Shown here piece by piece: positions 1 through 7,118 of a DNA stretch of 17,654 bases. How positions within the stretch are numbered: the first letter of the stretch is position 1; each line of letters opens with the position of its first letter. This DNA comes from Ruminococcaceae bacterium UBA3710 (GTDB lineage: Bacteria > Bacillota > Clostridia > Oscillospirales > Acutalibacteraceae): contig DFHZ01000114.1 of the NCBI GenBank assembly GCA_002371985.1, forward strand, positions 1 to 17,654. Direction: 5' to 3'. Position numbers and translations under genes: made by a program. The notes below the pieces were generated by a model that was given only the letters and a program-made list of their open reading frames with translations, ran no database searches and was not told where the DNA came from.

Positions 1-41
1 AGTTTTATTACAATAAAACAATAACCGAACATAATAAAACT
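1..41. repeat. AT-rich inverted repeat upstream of the U32 gene
   Basis: Ten-base arms AGTTTTATTA (1-10) and TAATAAAACT (32-41) are exact reverse complements, and a smaller hairpin, TTTTATT/AATAAAA, is nested at 3-18. The window starts here, so I cannot tell whether this is the end of an upstream terminator or a promoter region. A CATAAT at 30-35 could be a -10 box for the U32 gene, but its -35 partner (TTACAA, 8-13, 16-bp spacer) is poor. Confidence 0.3.
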
Positions 42-75
42 ATTGCAAAACTTAAAGCGGAGAAAAACTGGATAT

Positions 76-1302
76 ATGAAGACTGATAACAATATACCCG
101 AACTGCTCTGCCCTGCCGGTGATTTAAACCGACTTAAAACCGCCTTGCAGTTTGGAGCGGATGCGGTTTATTTGGCGGGAAAAGAATTCGGAATGCGTAC
201 CGCTTCTAACAACTTTACAAACGAAGAGTTAAGGCAGGGCGTGGAATATGCACATAAGTTTGGCGTTAAGGTGCATGTAACCTGCAACACTATACCTCAT
301 GTTGACGAAATTGAAAAACTTCCCGAATATCTTACATTTTTGCAGGATGCAGGAGTGGATGCCATAATCGCTTCGGATATAGGTACAATATCTTTGGTAA
401 AGAAATATGCACCGAAGTGCGAACTTCATATTTCGGTACAGTCGGGAACGGTTAATCATATCACCGCAACCGAGTTTTATAATATGGGTGCTAAAAGGGT
501 TGTCTTAGCGAGAGAATTATCGCTTGAAGAAATAGCGAAAATAAGAGCAAAAACACCGAAAGAACTTGAACTTGAGGCTTTCGCTCACGGTGCTATGTGT
601 GTTTCCTTTTCTTCAAGATGTTTACTTTCAAGTTATATGACCGGCAGAGATGCGAACAGAGGAGATTGTGCCCAACCGTGTCGGTGGAGTTATTCTCTTA
701 TGGAAAAAACAAGACCCGGACAGTATTTTGACATTACCGAAAACGAAAAAGGTACATATATACTTAATGCAAATGATATGTGTATGGCACCGTATCTTGA
801 TAAAATGCGGGATGCAGGTGTTTCGAGCATAAAAATTGAGGGCAGAGCCAAAACGGAATATTATGTTGCGGTTACCGCCAATGCTTATAGAGGGGCTCTT
901 GACAGTTTAGACTGCGAGGGCGAATGGACCGTACCAACTTGGGTAATGGACGAACTTAACACGATAAGCCACAGAACCTATTCAACCGGCTTTTATTTCG
1001 GAAGACCCGAAAATGCACAAACATATAAGGACGCAGGTTACATCAGGGACTATGCTCTGACTGCAATAGTAAACGGCTACGAAAACGGGAAAGTAACAGC
1101 AGTCTTAAAAAATAAGTTTTTGGCAGGTACGGAACTTAACTGCCTTGAAGCAGGTAAAGTGCCGTTTACCGTAAAAACCGACAAACTTTATGACGAAAAC
1201 GACCAACTTATAGACAGTGCTCCCCACCCTATGCAAATTATCAAAATTCCCTTTGAGCGACCGATTAAAACAGGCTCAATGCTCAGAATGAAGGTTGAAT
1301 AA
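76..1302 (+). CDS. Peptidase U32 family protein, TrhP/RlhA-like RNA hydroxylation enzyme
   Basis: This 408-residue protein belongs to the U32 'collagenase-like' family. Characterised bacterial members (TrhP/YegQ, YrrN/YrrO, RlhA/YdcP) are not proteases but make 5-hydroxyuridine in tRNA or 5-hydroxycytidine in 23S rRNA, using prephenate and an Fe-S cluster. The N-terminus has the family opening ELLCPAGDLNRLKTALQFGA. The signature runs EAFAHGAMCVSFSSRC around residues 168-182. Four cysteines that could hold the cluster are C175, C182, C198 and C202 (GDCAQPC). Its length is close to YrrO/TrhP2 rather than the shorter YrrN. ATG 76 is preferred, with GGAG at 59-62, over an in-frame TTG at 43 that has no ribosome binding site. 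A strong terminator follows, so the gene ends its own transcript. The substrate (tRNA or rRNA) is inferred, not shown. Confidence 0.88.
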   Translation: MKTDNNIPELLCPAGDLNRLKTALQFGADAVYLAGKEFGMRTASNNFTNEELRQGVEYAHKFGVKVHVTCNTIPHVDEIEKLPEYLTFLQDAGVDAIIASDIGTISLVKKYAPKCELHISVQSGTVNHITATEFYNMGAKRVVLARELSLEEIAKIRAKTPKELELEAFAHGAMCVSFSSRCLLSSYMTGRDANRGDCAQPCRWSYSLMEKTRPGQYFDITENEKGTYILNANDMCMAPYLDKMRDAGVSSIKIEGRAKTEYYVAVTANAYRGALDSLDCEGEWTVPTWVMDELNTISHRTYSTGFYFGRPENAQTYKDAGYIRDYALTAIVNGYENGKVTAVLKNKFLAGTELNCLEAGKVPFTVKTDKLYDENDQLIDSAPHPMQIIKIPFERPIKTGSMLRMKVE

Positions 1303-1311
1303 AAAACTTAA

Positions 1312-1343
1312 ACCTCGGTAATTATATTACCGAGGTGTTTTTA
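1312..1343 (+). terminator. Rho-independent terminator of the U32 gene
   Basis: An 11-bp perfect stem (ACCTCGGTAAT 1312-1322 with ATTACCGAGGT 1326-1336), a 3-base loop and a T run at 1338-1342 begin ten bases after the stop codon. Confidence 0.9.
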
Positions 1344-1362
1344 GCGTGAAAAATCACGCTAA
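1341..1362. repeat. Second hairpin downstream of the U32 terminator
   Basis: TTAGCGTGA (1341-1349) and TCACGCTAA (1354-1362) form a 9-bp stem with an AAAA loop. It starts inside the T run of the preceding terminator. Read on the minus strand it would be followed by TTTT, so it may act as a backup or reverse terminator, or be part of the structured leader that follows. Confidence 0.5.
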
Positions 1363-1370
1363 AAATTATA

Positions 1371-1487
1371 AAGACGCCTGTTTCTCGCCTTTTGTAAAAA
1401 AGGCAACCGAAACAGATGCGATATAATAATCACCATTTCGTGATTTTCATCGCATTTTGTGTCTTAAAAAGAAATGGTGATTATTAT
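1371..1487 (+). promoter_or_regulatory. Structured leader with RBS-sequestering inverted repeat, riboswitch-like
   Basis: All helices are read directly from the sequence. P1 is 1371-1377 with 1459-1465. Arm P2 is CTGTTTC 1378-1384 with GAAACAG 1409-1415, capped by P3 GCCTTTT/AAAAGGC (1387-1393/1398-1404) on a GTAA tetraloop. Arm P4 is ATGCGAT 1416-1422 with ATCGCAT 1449-1455, capped by P5 AATCAC/GTGATT (1428-1433/1440-1445). Together these make a three-way junction. The 5' strand and loop of P5 also belong to a 17-bp perfect inverted repeat, 1423-1439 with 1471-1487. Its 3' arm contains GGTGA (1476-1480), the probable ribosome binding site, and the AT of start codon 1486. The two folds exclude each other, as expected for a translational switch. 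No ligand class is recognised. A TATAAT at 1422-1427 could instead be a -10 box, although no -35 box is well placed. A clear upstream promoter was not found. Confidence 0.55.
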
Positions 1488-3087
1488 GTTTGAAACAAGG
1501 GAAAACAGACTCTTTGAGCATCGGTGTGCCTATGCTTTTTTTCTTTTCGTCTGTTTTTGTATGTTTGCAATTTTAAGAGTTTCGGTTATTTCTTCAGGAG
1601 AAGAGTATGCCGTAATGCAAAAAAATCAGTCGGCATACAGGATTTCTCTTTCAAGGCAGAGAGGAACTATATACGATACAAATATGATACCGCTTACTAA
1701 TAACATAAAGGAAAAATATGTCGTCATTCCGCCTGTAACACAAGCGATAATGGATGTTTCGTCATTTCTTTCGGGCGAAGAAAAGATAAGGGTTTTAAAC
1801 GAACTCAGAGAAAACAAGATTGCTGTTGCCAAACCGCAAGGAAAGGTAAACAGCAGTAAAATATCCGAAGTCGAAATCTATAAAACGGATGAAAATGATT
1901 TTTATGCCGAGCATATAATTGGTTATACCGATGCTTCGGGGCACGGCGTTTGCGGAATAGAAAGGGCATACGACGATTTTTTGTATAGAGAAAACACCGT
2001 AGACGCAGTATGCGAAATAGACGGCAAGGGCAATTTTTTGTACGGCGAAATGCCGAGAATAGAAAACGATTTGTCGGGAATTTTAGACGGTGTTCGACTT
2101 ACACTGGATATAAAAATACAGAGCATTGTGAAAGAGAAGGCAAAAAATCTTAAAAAAGGGGCCGTAGTTGTTTGTGAAGCCGAAAGCGGAAAAATAAGGG
2201 CGATGGAAAGTAAGCCGAACTTTTATTTAGGTGATATTGCAAAAAGCATAAACGAGGATAATTCACCTATGCTTAACAGAACTATCACCGCCTTTTCGGT
2301 AGGTTCTGTTTTTAAGCCGTGCGTTGCAATTTCGGCTATTGAAAGCGGTTTTGGTAATTTCACATTTAATTGCACGGGAAAAACGCATATAATAGACAGA
2401 GATTTTTCGTGCCACCAACGGTCGGGACACGGCATAGTTGATTTAAAAGAGGCTATAACCTATTCCTGCAACACATTCTTTTATAATTTGGGAATAAAAA
2501 CAGGTGCCGAAAAAATAATTAGTAAAGCATCCGCTTTAAATTTCGGAACGAGTTTTAAGATAGCCGATAACTACTTTGTGGACGGGGGAAATCTGACTGC
2601 CCTCAAAAACTTAAAGAATGACGCTCAGGTGGCAAACCTGTCTATCGGGCAGGGTGATTTAATGATAAGCCCTGTTTCAATGCTGACCCTTTATATGAGC
2701 ATTGCAAACGGGGGGTATTATGTTCTGCCGAGTGTTGTTGAAAGTACCGTTACGGGAGGCAGTCAAACCGAGTATAAAACGGCAGGTAAAACAAGGGTTA
2801 TGAGCAAAGAGATTGCCGATATTTTAAAAGACGACCTTAAAAATGTTGTGTTAAGCGGTACGGGAACAGAGGCTATGGTTGAAGACTTGGAAGTTGCAGG
2901 AAAAACGGCAACCGCACAAACCGGCAGATACGAAAACGGCAAAGAGATTACCAACAGTTGGTTTTGCGGGTTTTTCCCTGTAAGCGATCCTAAATATGTA
3001 GTAATAGTAATGTCGGACGGCAACACAGATGTTCCCGTAGCACCAATTTTTGCCGAAATTGCGAAAGAAATCAATTTACTCACTTGA
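1486..3087 (+). CDS. Class B penicillin-binding protein (peptidoglycan D,D-transpeptidase)
   Basis: This 533-residue protein crosslinks peptidoglycan at the outer face of the membrane. It has one N-terminal membrane segment (about residues 15-37), a class B dimerisation region with an RGTIYD motif and a GYTDASGHGVCGIERAYD segment, and a C-terminal transpeptidase domain. Catalytic motifs are SVFK (S274-K277, nucleophile and general base), SCN (S327-N329), and K473-T-A-T-A-Q where most relatives read KTGTAQ. It lacks the C-terminal PASTA repeats seen in some SpoVD/PBP2x proteins. The family covers elongation, division and sporulation enzymes, and I cannot say which this is. ATG 1486 is preferred because GGTGA lies five bases upstream; an in-frame ATG at 1474 lies inside the leader inverted repeat. 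Translation is probably controlled by that leader. The stop codon lies inside the -35 box of the next promoter, and no terminator separates the two. Confidence 0.9.
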   Translation: MFETRENRLFEHRCAYAFFLFVCFCMFAILRVSVISSGEEYAVMQKNQSAYRISLSRQRGTIYDTNMIPLTNNIKEKYVVIPPVTQAIMDVSSFLSGEEKIRVLNELRENKIAVAKPQGKVNSSKISEVEIYKTDENDFYAEHIIGYTDASGHGVCGIERAYDDFLYRENTVDAVCEIDGKGNFLYGEMPRIENDLSGILDGVRLTLDIKIQSIVKEKAKNLKKGAVVVCEAESGKIRAMESKPNFYLGDIAKSINEDNSPMLNRTITAFSVGSVFKPCVAISAIESGFGNFTFNCTGKTHIIDRDFSCHQRSGHGIVDLKEAITYSCNTFFYNLGIKTGAEKIISKASALNFGTSFKIADNYFVDGGNLTALKNLKNDAQVANLSIGQGDLMISPVSMLTLYMSIANGGYYVLPSVVESTVTGGSQTEYKTAGKTRVMSKEIADILKDDLKNVVLSGTGTEAMVEDLEVAGKTATAQTGRYENGKEITNSWFCGFFPVSDPKYVVIVMSDGNTDVPVAPIFAEIAKEINLLT

Positions 3088-3112
3088 CAGGATACTGTTA
3101 TTTATGTATAAT
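3084..3112 (+). promoter_or_regulatory. Promoter of the Re-citrate synthase operon
   Basis: TTGACA (3084-3089), a 17-bp spacer and TATAAT (3107-3112) are a full consensus match for the housekeeping sigma factor. The -35 box contains the TGA stop of the upstream penicillin-binding protein gene. The start site should fall near 3119. Confidence 0.88.
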
Positions 3113-3134
3113 TGTATACACTTATAATTGTATA
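3107..3134 (+). promoter_or_regulatory. Candidate GntR/FadR-type operator at the transcription start
   Basis: TGTATACA (3113-3120) is a perfect palindrome lying directly after the -10 box, where a bound repressor would block initiation. The 12-mer TATAATTGTATA occurs twice, at 3107-3118 and 3123-3134, spaced 16 bp start to start, so a second weaker half-match (TTGTATAA) follows. Many FadR-subfamily GntR regulators bind sites of the form TNGTNNNACNA, and a gene for such a regulator is second in this operon. Autoregulation is inferred. Confidence 0.5.
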
Positions 3135-3170
3135 AATGCGGATGCCGTATTTTTCAGAAAGGATATATTT

Positions 3171-4550
3171 ATGCTCGAATTATCAAACACAAGTAATTTG
3201 CTCGAACAAGATTCGTATAATTACTCTTTGCAAGATGTTAAAGACCCTAATCTTTTCAGAGATTTTTATACTTATGACGATGTTCCGAGGGTTGCTTTTA
3301 ACCACAGAAGAGTTCCTATCGGTATGCCAAAGGATATTTGGATAACCGATACATCTTTAAGAGACGGTCAGCAATCGGTAGAGCCGTACTCAGTTGAGCA
3401 AATTGTAAACCTATATAAATTTATGTCAAGGCTCGGCGGACCCTACGGAATAATTCGTCAAACCGAATTTTTCGTATATAGCAAAAAAGACCGCACAGCA
3501 CTCCAAAAATGTCAGGAGTTAGGGCTTAAATTTCCCGAAATCACAACATGGATAAGGGCAAGTAAAGAAGATTTTAAACTTGTAAAAGATTTGGGAGTAA
3601 GGGAAACCGGAATACTTGTTTCTTGCAGCGATTATCATATATTCAAGAAATTAAAGGTTACAAGAAAACAGGCTATGGATATGTATCTTGCGACCGTTGC
3701 TCAGGCTTTTGAAGCAGGAGTAATGCCACGGTGCCACCTTGAAGATATTACAAGGGCGGACTTTTACGGCTTTGTTGTGCCTTTTGTAAACGAACTTATG
3801 AAAATGTCGAAAGATGCCGGAATACCCGTAAGAATTCGTGCTTGTGATACTATGGGATACGGTGTACCCTACCCCGAAGTTGCTCTTCCCCGAAGTGTAC
3901 CGGGAATTATTTACGGTTTGCGTCAGTTTTCGGGAGTGCCGAGCGAAATGCTTGAATGGCACGGGCATAACGATTTTTATAAGGCTGTTGCAAATGCTTC
4001 TACCGCTTGGATTTACGGAGCTTCGGCAGTAAACTGTTCGCTTCTCGGCATCGGTGAAAGAACGGGCAATGTTCCGCTTGAAGCAATGGTTATGGAGTAT
4101 GCGTCGCTTAGAGGTTCCTTTGACGGAATGGACCCGACCGTTATAACCGAAATGGCAGAATACTTTAAAAAGGAAATCGGTTATAAAATTCCCCCGATGA
4201 CTCCGTTTGTCGGTAAAAACTTTAATGTTACAAGAGCCGGTATTCATGCTGACGGACTTTTAAAAGACCAGGAAATATATAATATATTCAATACCGAAAA
4301 GATACTTAACAGACCTGCATCGGTTTTGCTTGGTAAAACTTCAGGTCTTGCCGGAATTGCATATTGGATAAACCAGAATTATTCACTCAAAGGTGAAAAT
4401 GAGGTTGATAAAAAAAGTCCGCTTGTAATAAAATTTAAAGAGTGGATAGACAAGGAATACGAGGACGGCAGACAGACAACTCTTTCAACCGAGGAAATCG
4501 AGCAGAAAATCGAAGAGTTTTCAAACGGCGAATTCAAAGGAGGAAATTGA
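3171..4550 (+). CDS. Re-type citrate synthase (HMGL/isopropylmalate synthase superfamily)
   Basis: This 459-residue enzyme probably condenses acetyl-CoA with oxaloacetate to citrate with Re stereochemistry, the oxygen-sensitive, metal-dependent enzyme first assigned in Clostridium kluyveri. It is unrelated to the common Si-citrate synthase. It shows the superfamily signature TDTSLRDGQQ (residues 59-68, metal ligand D60) and the metal-binding H264-G-H266-N-D. The following residues are FYKAVANAS rather than the LGLAVANS type seen in isopropylmalate synthase, and the LeuA C-terminal regulatory domain is absent. Aconitase and isocitrate dehydrogenase downstream support citrate rather than isopropylmalate or homocitrate synthesis; the same gene order is known from C. 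acetobutylicum (CAC0970-0972). ATG 3171 is chosen because AGAAAGGA ends seven bases upstream; the frame stays open back to 3084, but that stretch contains the promoter. The next gene starts three bases after the stop. Confidence 0.87.
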   Translation: MLELSNTSNLLEQDSYNYSLQDVKDPNLFRDFYTYDDVPRVAFNHRRVPIGMPKDIWITDTSLRDGQQSVEPYSVEQIVNLYKFMSRLGGPYGIIRQTEFFVYSKKDRTALQKCQELGLKFPEITTWIRASKEDFKLVKDLGVRETGILVSCSDYHIFKKLKVTRKQAMDMYLATVAQAFEAGVMPRCHLEDITRADFYGFVVPFVNELMKMSKDAGIPVRIRACDTMGYGVPYPEVALPRSVPGIIYGLRQFSGVPSEMLEWHGHNDFYKAVANASTAWIYGASAVNCSLLGIGERTGNVPLEAMVMEYASLRGSFDGMDPTVITEMAEYFKKEIGYKIPPMTPFVGKNFNVTRAGIHADGLLKDQEIYNIFNTEKILNRPASVLLGKTSGLAGIAYWINQNYSLKGENEVDKKSPLVIKFKEWIDKEYEDGRQTTLSTEEIEQKIEEFSNGEFKGGN

Positions 4551-4553
4551 TTT

Positions 4554-5192
4554 ATGGAGCATAAAACTTTTTCTCTTGCAGACCAAGTCTTTGAGAAAAT
4601 CGAAAAAGATATTTTAAGCGGAGAGTATAAAAGAGGCGATATTTTAACCGAATCGAAATTGAGTGCAGAACTCGGTGTGAGCCGAACTCCTATCAGAGAA
4701 TCTTTGCGTCGCCTTGAGCAAGAGCATTTAATCGAGGAAACGAATAAAGGTATAGTTGTTATCGGTATATCGGACGACGACCTTGAAGATATATTTCTTG
4801 TAAGAAGTAAGTTAGAGGGACTGCTTTGCAAAACAGTTGCCGAAAACCGTACCGAAGAAGACCTAAAAAACTTAAAAGAAACTATTGACCTTCAGGAATA
4901 TTATGTTTCAAAAAAAGACCCCGACCAAATTAAAAGCAAGGACAATGAGTTTCACGAATTGATTTATAGAATAAGCGGCAGAAGGGTTATTTTGAATATT
5001 CTCTCCCCGCTTCATAAAAAAATTCAAAAATACAGGAAAGCAGCGGTCTCCAATCATTCGAGGGCAGAGGCTTCTCTTGCCGAGCATAAAGCCATACTCG
5101 AAGCGATTGAAAAGCAGGATGCTCAAAAGGCTTATGACCTGACTGTTAAGCATATACAAAATGCGTATGAATATACAAAGAAGGCGAAATAA
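4554..5192 (+). CDS. GntR-family transcriptional regulator, FadR/FCD subfamily
   Basis: This 212-residue repressor-type protein has an N-terminal winged helix (about residues 8-72, including AELGVSRTPIRESLRRLEQ) and a C-terminal FCD ligand domain. FCD metal-site residues are D130 and H134 (DNEFH), H178 and H200. FCD domains often bind small carboxylates through the metal, as in the citrate-responsive CitO of lactic acid bacteria, so citrate or a related acid is a reasonable guess for the ligand. It sits inside the operon: its AAAGGAGG site is within the end of the citrate synthase gene, and its stop codon overlaps the aconitase start in TAATG. The likely operator is the TGTATACA palindrome at the operon promoter. 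Ligand and target are inferred. Confidence 0.9.
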   Translation: MEHKTFSLADQVFEKIEKDILSGEYKRGDILTESKLSAELGVSRTPIRESLRRLEQEHLIEETNKGIVVIGISDDDLEDIFLVRSKLEGLLCKTVAENRTEEDLKNLKETIDLQEYYVSKKDPDQIKSKDNEFHELIYRISGRRVILNILSPLHKKIQKYRKAAVSNHSRAEASLAEHKAILEAIEKQDAQKAYDLTVKHIQNAYEYTKKAK

Positions 5193-7117
5193 TGGGATAT
5201 ACAATAGCACAGAAAATCATTAAAAATCATTTGATAAGCGGCGATATGACCGTTGGAAGCGAAATCGCTTTAAAAATCGACCAGACTTTAACCCAAGATG
5301 CGACAGGAACAATGGCGTATCTTGAGTTTGAAACTATGGGGCTTAAAAGAGTTAAAACCGAAAAAAGCGTGGCATACATAGACCATAATACATTACAGTC
5401 GGGCTTTGAAAATGCAGATGACCACCGTTACATTCAGTCGGTTGCCAAGAAGCACGGAATTTATTTCTCCCGACCCGGAAACGGAATTTGCCATCAGGTG
5501 CATTTAGAGCGTTTCGGAAAACCGGGAAAAACCTTGATTGGCTCTGATAGCCATACTCCGACAGGCGGAGGGATAGGTATGCTTGCTATGGGAGCCGGTG
5601 GACTTGATGTTGCGGTTGCTATGGGTGGCGGAGCATATTATATTACAATGCCGAAAATGTATAAGGTTAATTTAAAAGGCAAACTTAGACCTTTTGTTTC
5701 TGCCAAGGATATTTCGCTTGAAATTTTAAGGATATTATCCGTTAAGGGTGGCGTTGGTGCCATTATTGAATGGGGCGGAGAAGGAATAAAGACTTTATCC
5801 GTTCCCGAAAGGGCAACCATTACAAATATGGGAACCGAACTCGGTTGCACCACCTCAATTTTTCCCTCTGACGAGATTACAAGAGAATTTTTGAAATCGC
5901 AGGGAAGAGAAAATGACTTTGTGGAACTTAAAAGCGACGACGATGCGGTTTACGATAAGGTTATCGAAATAAATCTTGATACACTTGTTCCCCTTATTGC
6001 TTGTCCGCATAGCCCTGATAATGTTGTGGAAGTTGCCTCTCTTAAAGGCACAAAGGTAGATCAGGTATGTATCGGCTCTTGTACCAACTCTTCTTTACTT
6101 GATATGCTTAAAGTTGCGGCTCTTTTAAAGGGTAAAACGATAAAACCTTCGGTCAGCCTTTCGGTATCTCCGGGTTCAAAACAGGTTCTTTCCATGCTTT
6201 CAGATTGCGGAGCATTAAGCGATATTCTCGCTTCGGGTGCAAGGCTTCTTGAATGTGCGTGCGGACCTTGTATCGGTATGGGATTTTCCCCTAATTCCGC
6301 AGGTGTTTCGCTCAGAACATTCAACCGTAACTTCGAGGGAAGAAGCGGAACTGCCGATGCAGGAGTGTATCTTGTATCCCCTGAAACTGCCGTCGCTGCG
6401 GCACTAACCGGCGAAATAACCGACCCAAGACTTTTAGGAGAAATGCCGGAAATTAAAATGCCTAAAGTATTTAAGATTGACGATACTGCGGTTTTAAATC
6501 CTGAAAGGGAAGAAACTGCCGAAAAAGTTGATATTTTAAGAGGACCTAATATCAAACCTTTCCCGACCTCTAAAAAGGTTCTTGACAGCCTTAATGCCGA
6601 AGTTTCGCTTAAGGTAGGCGACAACATTACAACCGACCATATTATGCCGGCAGGTGCAAAGATTTTGCCGTACCGTTCTAATATTCCTCACCTTTCGCAG
6701 TTTTGCTTCGGTGTCTGCGATAAATCTTTCCCTGAAAGGGCAAAAGAACTCGGCGAGAGCATTGTTGTAGGCGGAATAAACTACGGACAGGGCTCTTCAA
6801 GAGAACACGCCGCTCTCGTTCCTATGTATTTGGGAGTTCGTGCAGTTATAACCAAGAGTTTTGCAAGAATTCATGTTGCAAATCTTATAAACGCAGGAAT
6901 TATACCTCTTACATTTAAAAATGCCGACGATTATGACAAAATAAATGAGGGCGATAAACTCTCGCTTAATAATATTTATGACGGTATGGATAAGGGTATA
7001 ATTGTTCTGAAAAACGAAACAAACGGCGAGGAAATTGAACTCGTTTGTAACTTTACCGACCGCCAGAAGAGTATTTTAAAAGCCGGTGGACTTTTAGCGT
7101 ACACTAAGGAGAACTGA
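5192..7117 (+). CDS. acn: Aconitate hydratase (aconitase)
   Basis: This 641-residue cytoplasmic [4Fe-4S] enzyme isomerises citrate to isocitrate through cis-aconitate. Cluster ligands are C297 in GSCTNSS and C357 and C360 in CACGPCIG. Other landmarks are GSDSHTPTGGGIGMLAMG near residues 110-127 and the swivel-domain motif NYGQGSSREHAAL starting at N530, which carries substrate-binding residues. It is the short single-chain form with large and swivel domains fused, as in many clostridia, rather than the roughly 890-residue AcnA. Homoaconitase or isopropylmalate isomerase activity is less likely given the neighbours. The start ATG overlaps the regulator's TAA, with AAGAAGG upstream, so translation is probably coupled. 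Isocitrate dehydrogenase starts one base after the stop. Confidence 0.92.
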   Translation: MGYTIAQKIIKNHLISGDMTVGSEIALKIDQTLTQDATGTMAYLEFETMGLKRVKTEKSVAYIDHNTLQSGFENADDHRYIQSVAKKHGIYFSRPGNGICHQVHLERFGKPGKTLIGSDSHTPTGGGIGMLAMGAGGLDVAVAMGGGAYYITMPKMYKVNLKGKLRPFVSAKDISLEILRILSVKGGVGAIIEWGGEGIKTLSVPERATITNMGTELGCTTSIFPSDEITREFLKSQGRENDFVELKSDDDAVYDKVIEINLDTLVPLIACPHSPDNVVEVASLKGTKVDQVCIGSCTNSSLLDMLKVAALLKGKTIKPSVSLSVSPGSKQVLSMLSDCGALSDILASGARLLECACGPCIGMGFSPNSAGVSLRTFNRNFEGRSGTADAGVYLVSPETAVAAALTGEITDPRLLGEMPEIKMPKVFKIDDTAVLNPEREETAEKVDILRGPNIKPFPTSKKVLDSLNAEVSLKVGDNITTDHIMPAGAKILPYRSNIPHLSQFCFGVCDKSFPERAKELGESIVVGGINYGQGSSREHAALVPMYLGVRAVITKSFARIHVANLINAGIIPLTFKNADDYDKINEGDKLSLNNIYDGMDKGIIVLKNETNGEEIELVCNFTDRQKSILKAGGLLAYTKEN

Positions 7118-7118
7118 T

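Noticed and set aside
1422..1427. TATAAT as a -10 box of the penicillin-binding protein gene
   Set aside because: No acceptable -35 lies 16-19 bp upstream; the nearest TTGTAA is 24 bp away. Kept only as an alternative to the structured leader reading.
3651..4247. A 198-residue open frame on the minus strand inside the citrate synthase gene
   Set aside because: The plus-strand frame is a clear enzyme with catalytic motifs; the antisense frame has no recognisable domain, no ribosome binding site and cysteine/serine-rich composition typical of a shadow.
6061..6627. A 188-residue open frame on the minus strand inside the aconitase gene
   Set aside because: It is antisense to the conserved cluster-binding region and looks like a codon-bias shadow of the real gene.
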